From the NCBI GenBank assembly GCA_964501415.1, contig CAZCSL010000030.1, positions 1-13,533 on the forward strand: a stretch of DNA of 13,533 nt, written 5' to 3'. The translations under genes were made by a program, and so were the position numbers. The notes beneath the pieces are model-generated. The model was not told where the DNA came from, searched no databases, and saw nothing but the letters and a program-made list of their open reading frames with translations. Shown here piece by piece: positions 6,204 to 13,533 of the stretch. Origin of the DNA: B1SED10-225 sp964501415. Its GTDB lineage: Bacteria > Bacillota_I > Bacilli_A > Izemoplasmatales > Izemoplasmataceae. Each line of letters starts with the position of its first letter. Position 1 is the first letter of the stretch.

Positions 6204-8162
6204 ATGTCAAACTATGAAACGAAATATTTGAGGCAACTGGCCAAAGAGTTTCCCAATATTCAAAGCGCTTCAACGGAACTAATCAATTTGAACGCCATCA
6301 TGAACTTGCCCAAAGGCACCGAGCATTTTATCGCTGATATACACGGAGAATATGATGCCTTTAACCACGTGCTTAAAAACGCCAGCGGCATTTTAAAACA
6401 AAAAATCAATCAACGCTTTGATGATCTCGATGAACGCAATAAAAGAAGACTCGCCTTTTTCATCTATTACCCGCATGTTATGATCAATAAATACCAAAAA
6501 GCGTGGGGCGATGAAGGCTTGCATGTGTTACTTAAAGACGCGTTACGGCGCATGATTGAAATCGCTAGAATGATCGCGAGTAAATACACCAAAAGTCACA
6601 TCCGTAAAAACTTGCATCCAGAATTCGCCTATATCATTGAAGAGTTGCTTTATGAATCACAAAAACACGAAGATAAAGAACATTATTATGAAGCGATTAT
6701 CAACGCCATTTTTGAAACCCGCAGAGATAGAAAGATGGTCATTGAACTATCGCGTTTTATCAGACGCATTGCGATCGATAGACTCCACATTGTGGGCGAT
6801 ATTTTTGACCGCGGTGAAAAGCCGCACTTGGTCATGGATAAAATCATGCAACAAAAATACGTCGATATTCAGTGGGGCAACCACGACATCATTTGGATGG
6901 GGGCGGCTTCTGGTTCGCTTGTCTCGATTGCCAATGTCATTAGAATAGCGGCACGGTATTCTAACTTAGAATGCTTAGAGGATGGTTACGGCATTAACTT
7001 GCGTTACTTATCCGCCCTTGCCAATAAAGTGTATAAAAACGACCCTTGTAAAGCTTTTTATCCTAAGATTGAGAGTGACTCAGAAGGTGTATTAAACGCC
7101 CCTAAGTTTGTGGACAGAATGCACAATGCGATCAGTTTCATTAAGTTCAAACTGGAAAAAGAAGTGATCGACCATAACCCGAAATTCAATATAGACGATA
7201 GATTATTACTCGATAAGATCGAGTATGATCAAGGCACCATAACCATCGCACAAAAGACCTATCCCTTGAATGACAAACTCTTCCCGACCATTGACCCCAA
7301 GGACCCTTATCGCTTAACCGAAGAAGAGGCCCACGTTATCAAACATCTAAAGCATCTATTTTTACATAATGAAAAACTTCAAAACCACGTACGCTTTTTA
7401 TTCAGAAAAGGGCGCATGTTAGAAAAAAGCGACCAAAGGCTTTTATTTCATGCCGGCATTCCAATGCAAAAAGATGGCACGTTTAAAACCTACCACTACC
7501 AAGGGAAGTCTTACGCTGGGCCCAGTTTGTTTGAATATTTGGACCAAGCCATCCGCACCGCTTATTTGACGCGTTATGAACCCAATCCGCGCAACCAAGA
7601 TATTTTCATGATGCTTTGGCAATCGCCTTTATCGCCTTTGTTTTGTAAAGATGAGATGCGGACCTTTGAGCGTTATTTCATCAAAGACAAAGAGGCCCAC
7701 AAAGAAACGATGGACCCTTATTTCGCCTTAAGAGAAGATAAAGAAGTCCTGGATGATGTTTTTAAAGCCTTTGATATCGACCCTGAAAAAGGCAAAATTA
7801 TCAACGGCCATATTCCCCTTGATTTTACCAAAGGTGATTCGGTGGTGTTAAACGACAAACGCGTTTATTTGATTGATGGGGGGATGTCTAAACAATACAA
7901 AGGCAAAACCAATATGGGCGGTACTACCCTCATCTCCGATTCTTATGCCTACTACCTAGTAGGCCATAGCCGTTTTGAATCATACGAAAGCTTAGTGGAA
8001 CAAGAAAAAGATATCTTATCGCTTACCCACAGTGAGGATTTAGCGCAAAGAAGACAATACGTCTATGATACCGATAAAGGCCGGGATTTCAAAGAGACAA
8101 TCACGGATTTAAAAGCGCTTATTAAAGCTTATAGAAGCGGTTTATTGAAGGAGAAAGATTAA
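6204..8162 (+). CDS. fbp: Fructose-1,6-bisphosphatase, class III
   Basis: This enzyme hydrolyses fructose 1,6-bisphosphate to fructose 6-phosphate, the committed gluconeogenic step, in the cytosol. The protein is 652 aa, close to the Bacillus subtilis class III enzyme. It carries the metallophosphatase core: ADIHGEY with Asp45 and His47, VGDIFDRG at 197-204, and WGNHD at 224-228, followed by NGHIPLD and YLIDGGMS toward the C-terminus. A long helical insertion separates the first two motifs, as in the family. The ATG at 6204 has AGGGGG 8 nt upstream. The in-frame ATG at 6180 would be almost leaderless given the promoter at 6163-6172. It is a single-gene unit, divergent from padR, with a terminator right after the stop. 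The full-length reading frame and intact motifs indicate an active enzyme. Confidence 0.95.
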   Translation: MSNYETKYLRQLAKEFPNIQSASTELINLNAIMNLPKGTEHFIADIHGEYDAFNHVLKNASGILKQKINQRFDDLDERNKRRLAFFIYYPHVMINKYQKAWGDEGLHVLLKDALRRMIEIARMIASKYTKSHIRKNLHPEFAYIIEELLYESQKHEDKEHYYEAIINAIFETRRDRKMVIELSRFIRRIAIDRLHIVGDIFDRGEKPHLVMDKIMQQKYVDIQWGNHDIIWMGAASGSLVSIANVIRIAARYSNLECLEDGYGINLRYLSALANKVYKNDPCKAFYPKIESDSEGVLNAPKFVDRMHNAISFIKFKLEKEVIDHNPKFNIDDRLLLDKIEYDQGTITIAQKTYPLNDKLFPTIDPKDPYRLTEEEAHVIKHLKHLFLHNEKLQNHVRFLFRKGRMLEKSDQRLLFHAGIPMQKDGTFKTYHYQGKSYAGPSLFEYLDQAIRTAYLTRYEPNPRNQDIFMMLWQSPLSPLFCKDEMRTFERYFIKDKEAHKETMDPYFALREDKEVLDDVFKAFDIDPEKGKIINGHIPLDFTKGDSVVLNDKRVYLIDGGMSKQYKGKTNMGGTTLISDSYAYYLVGHSRFESYESLVEQEKDILSLTHSEDLAQRRQYVYDTDKGRDFKETITDLKALIKAYRSGLLKEKD

Positions 8163-8190
8163 GGATGCCAAACGGCATCTTTTTCTTTTT
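8163..8190 (+). terminator. Intrinsic terminator of fbp
   Basis: GATGCC (8164-8169), loop AAAC, and GGCATC (8174-8179) form a 6-bp GC-containing stem, followed by TTTTTCTTTTT. It starts 1-2 nt after the stop codon of fbp. Confidence 0.88.
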
Positions 8191-8230
8191 CATCCTTTAT
8201 TTGCAAAAATTATATAAAAGAGCATATTAC

Positions 8231-8259
8231 GTGAAATATTACCCTAAAAACGTTATGAT
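8231..8259 (+). promoter_or_regulatory. Candidate promoter of the pdh operon
   Basis: GTGAAA (8231-8236) and TATGAT (8254-8259) are separated by 17 nt, giving a leader of about 65 nt before pdhA. A second candidate is an extended -10, TGA-TATAAA, at 8302-8310, overlapping the 14-bp palindrome TATAAAGCTTTATA (8305-8318), which ends at the ribosome site AAGGAGG (8318-8324). Confidence 0.5.
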
Positions 8260-8331
8260 AAGCTTGTCTAAAAAAGGACCTATTTTTTTCTCAATAGCTA
8301 ATGATATAAAGCTTTATAAGGAGGCAGTAAT

Positions 8332-9420
8332 ATGTTATTTGATCATTTTGATCCACTCAAAAAACAAATGTTTGGTGTCTTAGACAAAGACGGAAAAGTC
8401 ATCAACAAAGATTTTGAACCCAAAATCGACGATGAGACGCTCATCAACATGTATAAAACCATGGTACTCGCGCGCATCGCCGATGTGAAAGCCTTGCAAT
8501 ACCAAAGACAAGGCAGAATGCTAACCTTCGCCCCTGTCCAAGGCCAAGAGGCCGCACAAGTGGGCCCGATGGCCGCAAGTGCAAAAAAGGATTGGTTAGT
8601 CCCCGCTTTTAGAGAAGCCGCTGCGATGCTTTATAAAGGCGTACCCTTAAAACAAATCTATCTTTATTGGTACGGTAATGAACGGGGCTCTTTATTTGAT
8701 GAAGACCTCAATGTCATGCCGGTAAACGTGCCGATCGGCTCACAAATCAACCACGCCGCCGGTATCGCTTACGCCTCTAAAATCAAAAACAAAGGCGAAG
8801 CCGTCGTTACTTATATCGGTGATGGCGGAACCTCACACGGGGAATTCTCAGAAGGCGTAAACTTTGGTGCGGTATACGATGTACCGATGGTAACCATCAT
8901 TCAAAACAACCAATACGCGATCTCAACGCCAAGAGAACTAGCCACCAAAGCTGAAACCTTGGCACAAAAAGCCGGCTCTTACGGCATTCCGGGCATCCAA
9001 GTTGATGGCAACGATGTCTTAGCGATGTATGAAGCCACGCGTGTAGCCCTAGAGCGCGCCAAAGCGGGCAAAGGTCCAACCTTGATTGAAGCGGTAACCT
9101 ACCGCTTAGGCCCACACACCACCTCAGATGACCCAAGTATTTACAGAAAAGAAACCGAAGTCGCTGAGTGGCGTGAAAAAGACCCGATCATGCGCTTTAA
9201 AAAGTATTTAAGCAACCGCAAACTATGGAATCAAGAAAAAGAAGACGCGCTTCAAGATGAAGTGAAAAAATTCGTCGCCGATACCTTTAAAGAAGTCGAA
9301 AAAACCGGTCAATACGGCGTCGATGATGCGTATGACTTTACCTATGAAACCCTACCCGAAGATCTAAAACAACAAAAACAAGCCTATCTAGATTATCTTA
9401 AAGAAAGTGAGGGTGAATAA
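8332..9420 (+). CDS. pdhA: Pyruvate dehydrogenase E1 component, alpha subunit
   Basis: This is the thiamine-diphosphate-binding half of E1, which decarboxylates pyruvate and passes the acetyl group to the lipoyl arm of E2. It is 362 aa, full length. The TPP/Mg motif runs from GDGGTSHGE (163-171) to the NN pair at 192-193 in QNNQYAIST. The conserved loop RLGPHTTSDDPSIYR (258-272) holds His261. The N-terminal part with QGQEAAQVG and PAFREAAAML matches the Gram-positive PdhA subfamily rather than the branched-chain E1 alpha. AAGGAGG lies 8 nt before the ATG. This is the first gene of a four-gene operon, and pdhB starts 1 nt after its stop. The operon is rich in C-ending codons (GCC, ACC, ATC, GGC), consistent with high expression. 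Confidence 0.96.
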   Translation: MLFDHFDPLKKQMFGVLDKDGKVINKDFEPKIDDETLINMYKTMVLARIADVKALQYQRQGRMLTFAPVQGQEAAQVGPMAASAKKDWLVPAFREAAAMLYKGVPLKQIYLYWYGNERGSLFDEDLNVMPVNVPIGSQINHAAGIAYASKIKNKGEAVVTYIGDGGTSHGEFSEGVNFGAVYDVPMVTIIQNNQYAISTPRELATKAETLAQKAGSYGIPGIQVDGNDVLAMYEATRVALERAKAGKGPTLIEAVTYRLGPHTTSDDPSIYRKETEVAEWREKDPIMRFKKYLSNRKLWNQEKEDALQDEVKKFVADTFKEVEKTGQYGVDDAYDFTYETLPEDLKQQKQAYLDYLKESEGE

Positions 9421-9421
9421 A

Positions 9422-10399
9422 ATGGCTAAACTAACTTTGTTAGGCGCAATCAATAACGCCCTTGACCAACAACTTAAAGAAGATGAAAACGTCGTAGTCT
9501 ATGGTGAGGATGCCGGCTTTGAAGGCGGTGTTTTCCGTGTTACCAAAGGCTTGCAAGAAAAATACGGCAAAGACCGCGTATTTGACACCCCTATCTCTGA
9601 GGCGGCTATTTTAGGTAGCGCCGTAGGGATGGCGGCTAATGGTCTGCGCCCCGTTCCCGAAATTCAGTTTTCAGGCTTTATGTTCCCAGGTTATAACCAA
9701 ATTGCCACGCATATTGCTCGCATGCGCAACCGCTCACGCGGCAAATACCCCATGCCCATTGTCATCCGCATGCCTTATGGTGGTGGCGTCCGCGCACTTG
9801 AACACCACTCTGAATCCTTAGAGACCTTATTTGCGCATATTCCTGGGTTGAAACTCGTGATTCCTTCTACCCCCTATGATGCCAAAGGCTTAATGACCGC
9901 CGCGATTAAAGATAACGATCCCGTTATCTTCTTTGAGGCGAAAAAGATATACCGTGCCTTCAAACAAGAAGTGCCCGAAGAAGCTTACGAAGTACCGATT
10001 GGAAAAGCAAGAGTCGTCCAAGAAGGCAACGATTTAACCGTTGTTAGCTGGGGGGCTATGTTACATGAAACCCAAAAGGCGATTAAGGAACTCGGGGATG
10101 AGTATTCTATCGAACTAATTGATCTAAGAACGATTGCACCTATGGATTCTAAAACCGTGATTGAATCGGTCAAAAAAACCGGCCGCTTCATGGTGGTTCA
10201 TGAAGCCGTTAAAACCTTAGGTATTGGCGCTGAGTTAATCTCACGCGTCAATGAAGGCGCTTTTTTCCACTTAGAAGCCCAACCCGTAAGATTGACCGCT
10301 CCAGACATCACCGTACCCCTACCTAAGGGTGAACATCACCATATCGTCGATGCAAAACGCATCAAACGCGAAATCAAGAAACTGGCACACTTTGAATAA
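9422..10399 (+). CDS. pdhB: Pyruvate dehydrogenase E1 component, beta subunit
   Basis: This subunit pairs with the alpha subunit as an alpha2-beta2 tetramer and completes the thiamine diphosphate site. It is 325 aa. Characteristic stretches are VVYGEDAG (26-32), TPISEAAILG with the cofactor-activating Glu60, PYGGGVRALEHHSES with His129 in the active-site loop, and the C-terminal transketolase fold with DLRTIAPMD. I chose the ATG at 9422. An upstream in-frame GTG at 9407 lies inside the end of pdhA and overlaps the GAGGG site that serves the ATG. The gap to pdhA is 1 nt and the gap to pdhC is 11 nt. No unusual residues were noticed. Confidence 0.96.
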   Translation: MAKLTLLGAINNALDQQLKEDENVVVYGEDAGFEGGVFRVTKGLQEKYGKDRVFDTPISEAAILGSAVGMAANGLRPVPEIQFSGFMFPGYNQIATHIARMRNRSRGKYPMPIVIRMPYGGGVRALEHHSESLETLFAHIPGLKLVIPSTPYDAKGLMTAAIKDNDPVIFFEAKKIYRAFKQEVPEEAYEVPIGKARVVQEGNDLTVVSWGAMLHETQKAIKELGDEYSIELIDLRTIAPMDSKTVIESVKKTGRFMVVHEAVKTLGIGAELISRVNEGAFFHLEAQPVRLTAPDITVPLPKGEHHHIVDAKRIKREIKKLAHFE

Positions 10400-10410
10400 G
10401 GAGGCAAACG

Positions 10411-11742
10411 ATGATAAATTTTAAATTTGCAGACATCGGTGAAGGCATTCACGAAGGCGTCATCTTGAAATGGCTCTATGACGTTGGAGACCAAGTTGAA
10501 GAAGGCGAAACGATGGTTGTGGTAGAAACCGATAAAGTCAACGCAGAAATTCCCGCCCCCGAAGATGGCATCTTAAAAAAACAAGGGGCTAAAGTCGGTG
10601 AAACCATCCACGTCGGTGAGGTCTTAGCCGTAATTGATGATGGTTCTAGTGAAGAACAAACCGAAGAAAAAACCGATGAACAACCAGAAGATGATTCAGA
10701 TGAAGTATCAGAGAATAAAACAGAGGAAAAAGGCGAAGAGGAAGAAGAAACCGCTAGCGTCGTCGGCTCGGTTGAAGTATCCAACGACGTTTTGCCCGAT
10801 AGCGATGAACATAGTAAGCCTGAGAAAAAAGAACAAACAGGCAAAGTTTTAGCGACGCCTGTGGCCCGCAAAATGGCCAAAGATTTAGGCGTGGATATCA
10901 ACACTTTAAAAGGCAGTGGTCCAAACGGACGCGTAATGAAATCAGACATTAAAGCGGCTGCGGAGGCTTCTAGTGAGCCAAGTAAGCAAGCTGAGCGCAA
11001 GACACGCTCAAGCGCCTATCCAAGCATGCCGAAGATGCCTGAGCGTGGCGTGCGCAGAGAAAAAATCTCTAAACTTCGCCAATCGATTGTCCGTGCGATG
11101 GATACCTCCAATCAACTCATTCCTGCCACAACGGTGATGGATGAATTTGATGTTACGGAACTCGTACGCTTCAGAGAAGAACAAAAAGGCCACGTTAAAG
11201 ACCAAGGGACCAAACTAACTTATCTACCGTTAATCTTAAAAGCGGTTATCCTAACCTTAAAAGAATACCCAATCTTTAACGCCTCTTACGACCATGAAAC
11301 CGAAGAAATCATTTACAAAGACTTTTTCAATATCGGCATCGCGGTGGATACCGAAGATGGGTTGATTGTACCCAATATCAAAGATGCCGATCAAAAAAGC
11401 ATTTTAGAACTCGCCAAAGAAATCGGTGTCTTAGCGACTAAAGCACGCGAGCGTAAGCTATCTTTAGCTGAACTTAAAAACACGACCTTCTCGGTCACCA
11501 ACTATGGCGCCTTTGGCGCTAAACTTGGCACCCCTGTGATTAACCACCCCGAAGTGGCAATCTTAGGTATGGGGGCGATTACCAAAAAACCAGTCGTCGT
11601 CGATGATGAGATTAAAGTCCGCGATATCTTCCCTGTTTCACTTAGCGTTGATCATCGTATTATTGATGGTGGCGATGCGGGCCGTTTCATGGTAAAATTA
11701 AAAGCGTATCTGAATGATCCAATGTTACTATTACTCAGTTAG
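10411..11742 (+). CDS. pdhC: Dihydrolipoyllysine-residue acetyltransferase, E2 of pyruvate dehydrogenase
   Basis: This is the core of the complex; it carries the acetyl group on a lipoyl-lysine and transfers it to CoA. It is 443 aa. Domains in order: one lipoyl domain (1-77) with the lipoylated Lys42 in ETDKVNAE; an acidic linker (78-142); a peripheral-subunit-binding domain (145-182, TPVARKMAKDLGVD, then GSGPNGRV); a short basic linker; and the catalytic domain (about 214-443) with His415 and Asp419 in DHRIIDGG. The linker is unusual: 19 of residues 80-113 are Glu or Asp, whereas E2 linkers are typically Ala/Pro-rich. AAGGAGG precedes the ATG. The stop is TAG, the only non-TAA stop in the window. 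The subunit set and the pdhA/pdhB context favour pyruvate over 2-oxoglutarate or branched-chain substrates. Confidence 0.95.
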   Translation: MINFKFADIGEGIHEGVILKWLYDVGDQVEEGETMVVVETDKVNAEIPAPEDGILKKQGAKVGETIHVGEVLAVIDDGSSEEQTEEKTDEQPEDDSDEVSENKTEEKGEEEEETASVVGSVEVSNDVLPDSDEHSKPEKKEQTGKVLATPVARKMAKDLGVDINTLKGSGPNGRVMKSDIKAAAEASSEPSKQAERKTRSSAYPSMPKMPERGVRREKISKLRQSIVRAMDTSNQLIPATTVMDEFDVTELVRFREEQKGHVKDQGTKLTYLPLILKAVILTLKEYPIFNASYDHETEEIIYKDFFNIGIAVDTEDGLIVPNIKDADQKSILELAKEIGVLATKARERKLSLAELKNTTFSVTNYGAFGAKLGTPVINHPEVAILGMGAITKKPVVVDDEIKVRDIFPVSLSVDHRIIDGGDAGRFMVKLKAYLNDPMLLLLS

Positions 11743-11753
11743 GAGCGTGAACC

Positions 11754-13127
11754 ATGAAAAGTTATGATCTCAGTATTATCGGCAGTGGCCCCGGCGGCTA
11801 TGTAGCCGCAATCAAAGCCGCACAACTTGGCCTTAAAACCGCGATTATCGAAAAAGAGGCCATCGGCGGTGTATGTTTAAACTGGGGCTGTATCCCCACC
11901 AAAGCTTTACTCAATAGTGCTAAGGTATACAAAAACTTCACCGAAGCGAAGCAATATGGCATTGACGTAAAAGAAGACAGTTTTTCGATGAACTTTGAAG
12001 CGATGATGAAACGCAAAAACAAAATCGTCAAAAAACTTACCGGTGGTGTAGGCTATCTTTTAAAGAAAAATGGCGTGGATGTTTACAGCGGCGAAGCCGT
12101 CGTCAAAGACAAAAACACCATTGAAGTCGGCAAAGACACCTTATCAAGCAAACACATCATCTTAGCAACCGGCGCCTCCCCTGCCACCCCACCGATTGAA
12201 GGCCTAAAAAAAGGCCTTAAAGATGGGTTTGTACTCACCTCAAAAGAACTGCTCGATTTAAAAACCCAACCCAAAAAACTGACCGTTATTGGGGGCGGGG
12301 TTATCGGCATTGAATTTGCGACCATTTTTGCCACGCTAGGCACAGAAGTGACCATCTTAGAACGCGAAGACGATATCTTATTAGGCGTCGATCAAGAAAT
12401 CAAAGAGATGTTTAAAAAGGCACTCAAAAAGGCCAAAATCAAGTTCTTAACCAACGCGGCTGTTAAAGAAGTTAAAAATAAACAAGTCGTATATGAACAC
12501 CAAGATAATACGGTTGAAATAGAGGCTGATAAGGTGTTACTTGCCGCAGGCATGAAACCGAATTTAAACGGCCTTGAAGCCTTAGATTTAACCTTGGAAA
12601 ATGGGTTTGTCAAGACCGATGCCTTTATGCGTACGAATGTAGAAAATGTCTATGCGATCGGCGATTTAAACGGCAATTATATGTTGGCCCATGTCGCTTC
12701 TAAAGAAGGCATTATCGCAACCGAACATATCAATGGTGGCAAAGAAGAAATGACTTATGACAAGGTGCCTGCGGGTATTTATACGTTCCCTGAAATCGCT
12801 CAAGTCGGTCTAACTGAAGAAACCGCCAAAGAAAAAGGTTTAGAGATCAAGACCTCAACCTTCCCTTTAAGTGCCAACGGAAAAGCGTTAGCTGAAAATC
12901 AATCCTTAGGTATGGTCAAGATGATTGCGACCAAAAAATATGGAGAAATCATTGGCGTGCATATCTTAAGTGATTCAGCGACCGAACTGATCAGTGAAGC
13001 AGTTCTAGGTATGAATCTAGAAACGACCGCCCAAGATATTGCCCAAGCGATTCACCCCCATCCCACATTGAGTGAGATGTTACATGAAACTGCCCATGGC
13101 ATTGTCGATAAACCGATTCATATATAA
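11754..13127 (+). CDS. pdhD: Dihydrolipoyl dehydrogenase, E3 of pyruvate dehydrogenase
   Basis: This flavoprotein reoxidises the dihydrolipoyl arm of E2 and reduces NAD+. It is 457 aa. The FAD-binding GSGPGG is at 10-15, the redox disulfide is Cys41-Cys46 in GGVCLNWGCIPTK, the NAD-binding GGGVIG motif follows around 180, the second FAD contact is YAIGDLNG, and the C-terminal catalytic pair is His436-Glu441 in HPHPTLSE. There is no N-terminal lipoyl domain, unlike the E3 of some mycoplasmas and clostridia, so the single E2 lipoyl domain is the only swinging arm encoded here. GGAG precedes the ATG, 11 nt after pdhC. It is the last gene of the operon, and a terminator follows. Confidence 0.96.
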   Translation: MKSYDLSIIGSGPGGYVAAIKAAQLGLKTAIIEKEAIGGVCLNWGCIPTKALLNSAKVYKNFTEAKQYGIDVKEDSFSMNFEAMMKRKNKIVKKLTGGVGYLLKKNGVDVYSGEAVVKDKNTIEVGKDTLSSKHIILATGASPATPPIEGLKKGLKDGFVLTSKELLDLKTQPKKLTVIGGGVIGIEFATIFATLGTEVTILEREDDILLGVDQEIKEMFKKALKKAKIKFLTNAAVKEVKNKQVVYEHQDNTVEIEADKVLLAAGMKPNLNGLEALDLTLENGFVKTDAFMRTNVENVYAIGDLNGNYMLAHVASKEGIIATEHINGGKEEMTYDKVPAGIYTFPEIAQVGLTEETAKEKGLEIKTSTFPLSANGKALAENQSLGMVKMIATKKYGEIIGVHILSDSATELISEAVLGMNLETTAQDIAQAIHPHPTLSEMLHETAHGIVDKPIHI

Positions 13128-13447
13128 TTAATAAAAAAACAAAAAACCCTTTCAAATGAATATTTATATTCTTTGTTAAGGGTTTTTAAAATGGATAGAA
13201 AGCCCGCTGTTCAATCAATTTACTGTGTTCAGTCCAAAAAAAACAATCTTTTATTATCTAAGACTAAACAATTAGTTTATTTAACTAAAATAAATATTTA
13301 TTTTTTAATCCTATTACTTCTTGACACTACCTTAATGGAGCGTTAATTTCTCTAGATTAAGACTATTGATGTAAGAGGCTTTGATAATTTTTTATTATAA
13401 GCTTAATAAAAATAAGGCATAAAAAAAACGCATAAAGTTCATGCGTT
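13128..13447. other. AT-rich intergenic region between pdhD and the right-edge gene
   Basis: Apart from terminators at both ends this 320-nt stretch has no convincing gene. A 51-codon frame (13191-13346) starts right on the pdhD terminator without a ribosome site and is probably chance. Visible structure: an 18-bp perfect palindrome, AAAATAAAT-ATTTATTTT (13287-13304); two mutually exclusive small dyads (13265-13279, TAAAC/GTTTA; 13272-13288, TTAGTT/AACTAA); and a TTGACA at 13321-13326 whose partner at 17 nt (TAATTT) is poor. It may be a decayed gene remnant or plain spacer. Confidence 0.6.
13141..13187. terminator. Hairpin terminator of the pdh operon, probably bidirectional
   Basis: AAAAACCCTT (13142-13151) pairs with AAGGGTTTTT (13178-13187). 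The loop holds a second small stem, GAATAT-TT-ATATTC. The flanks are A-rich on the left and T-rich within the right arm, so transcripts from either side could end here. It starts 14 nt after the pdhD stop. Confidence 0.8.
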
Positions 13448-13449
13448 TT
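13421..13449 (-). terminator. Intrinsic terminator of the right-edge minus-strand gene
   Basis: On the minus strand AAAACGCAT, loop GAACTTT, and ATGCGTTTT form a 9-bp stem followed by four more T (A run at 13421-13424). The first stem bases overlap the TAA stop at 13448-13450. Confidence 0.88.
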
Positions 13450-13533
13450 AAGCAAACAAACAGTGCATAATATCATCAACGGTAATATTGAAAAAATATT
13501 CATCCAGCGGTTCTTTTTCCATGAGGGGCTTAA
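13448..13533 (-). CDS. C-terminal fragment of a gene entering from the right; possibly lipoate-protein ligase
   Basis: The last 27 codons before a TAA stop at 13448-13450 are readable on the minus strand, and the frame is open to the window edge. The tail contains PLDEYFFNITVDDIMHCLFA. A terminator placed directly on the stop supports a real gene end. The pattern of a YF, an IT/IS turn, an acidic pair and a closing LL/LF resembles the end of Gram-positive lipoate-protein ligases as I remember them (for example YFGNIT followed by a short helix). The neighbouring operon encodes a lipoylated E2, which makes such a ligase a sensible neighbour. The gene end is well supported; the product is a tentative inference from about 20 residues and context, and no symbol is given. 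Confidence 0.5.
   Translation of the reverse strand, partial: KPLMEKEPLDEYFFNITVDDIMHCLFA

Noticed and set aside
8269..8290. Possible attenuator hairpin AAAAAAGG-A-CCTATTTTTT in the pdh leader
   Set aside because: The GG/CC core would need a 1-nt loop and the remaining pairs are only A-T with a bulge, so a stable terminator is unlikely.
8165..8383. 72-codon plus-strand frame beginning MPNGIFFFF
   Set aside because: It starts inside the fbp terminator hairpin, has no ribosome site, crosses the promoter region and overlaps the start of pdhA in another frame.
10476..11000. 174-codon Ser-rich frame on the minus strand
   Set aside because: It is the antisense of the acidic E2 linker, where GAA/GAT-rich codons read backward as TTC/TC-rich Ser codons; no ribosome site or promoter, and the plus-strand gene is certain.
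13191..13346. 51-codon plus-strand frame in the right spacer
   Set aside because: The ATG is 3 nt past the terminator arm, with no ribosome site and no promoter between; the predicted peptide has no recognisable feature.
13321..13349. Promoter with consensus TTGACA in the right spacer
   Set aside because: The hexamer at 17 nt is TAATTT, a poor -10, and no plus-strand gene follows before the window ends.

Overview
The window looks like chromosomal housekeeping DNA from a low-GC Gram-positive-type bacterium. Shine-Dalgarno sites of the AAGGAGG type are strong, spacing between genes is tight, and most promoters are recognisable sigma-A-like elements. The gene set (class III fructose-1,6-bisphosphatase, a four-gene pyruvate dehydrogenase operon, a UgpC/MsmX-type sugar ABC ATPase, a PadR/HAAS pair) points to Bacilli in the broad sense or an Acholeplasma-like relative that still uses the standard code. 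All Trp codons I checked are TGG. Of 12 visible stop codons 11 are TAA, one is TAG and none is TGA. The placement is an inference; no RNA gene is present to fix it.

Layout. (1) Positions 1-1641, minus strand: a two-gene unit with an alkaline-phosphatase-superfamily phosphodiesterase/phosphatase followed after 1 nt by a rhomboid protease that runs off the left edge. (2) 1766-3492, plus strand: an iron-type alcohol dehydrogenase of the YqhD/butanol dehydrogenase group, followed 2 nt later by a small protein with a PucR-type C-terminal helix-turn-helix. (3) 3569-4666: an orphan MalK/UgpC-like ATPase with its own promoter preceded by a palindrome, ending in a strong terminator that converges with region 4. 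(4) 4725-6039, minus strand: a PadR repressor and an overlapping membrane protein with a HAAS/DUF1700 domain and five two-helix repeats carrying W-H-P-x-W turns; the promoter and a 17-bp perfect operator-like palindrome are visible. (5) 6204-8162: class III FBPase, divergent from padR, with its own terminator. (6) 8332-13127: pdhA-pdhB-pdhC-pdhD, encoding the complete pyruvate dehydrogenase complex, closed by a hairpin terminator. (7) 13128-13533: an AT-rich spacer, then the last 27 codons of a minus-strand gene whose tail resembles the end of a lipoate-protein ligase. That would fit, because the E2 subunit next door needs lipoylation.

Together the genes describe central carbon metabolism: sugar import energy (ATPase), gluconeogenic control (FBPase), pyruvate to acetyl-CoA (PDH), and aldehyde/alcohol redox disposal (ADH). 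There is no mobile element, CRISPR array, tRNA or rRNA. I do not see a clearly new defence or biosynthetic system. The most interesting signals are regulatory: near-identical TTGTGCA/TGCACA dyads upstream of padR and the ATPase gene, a mirror-image pair of extended -10 elements between padR and fbp, and the repeat architecture of the HAAS membrane protein.
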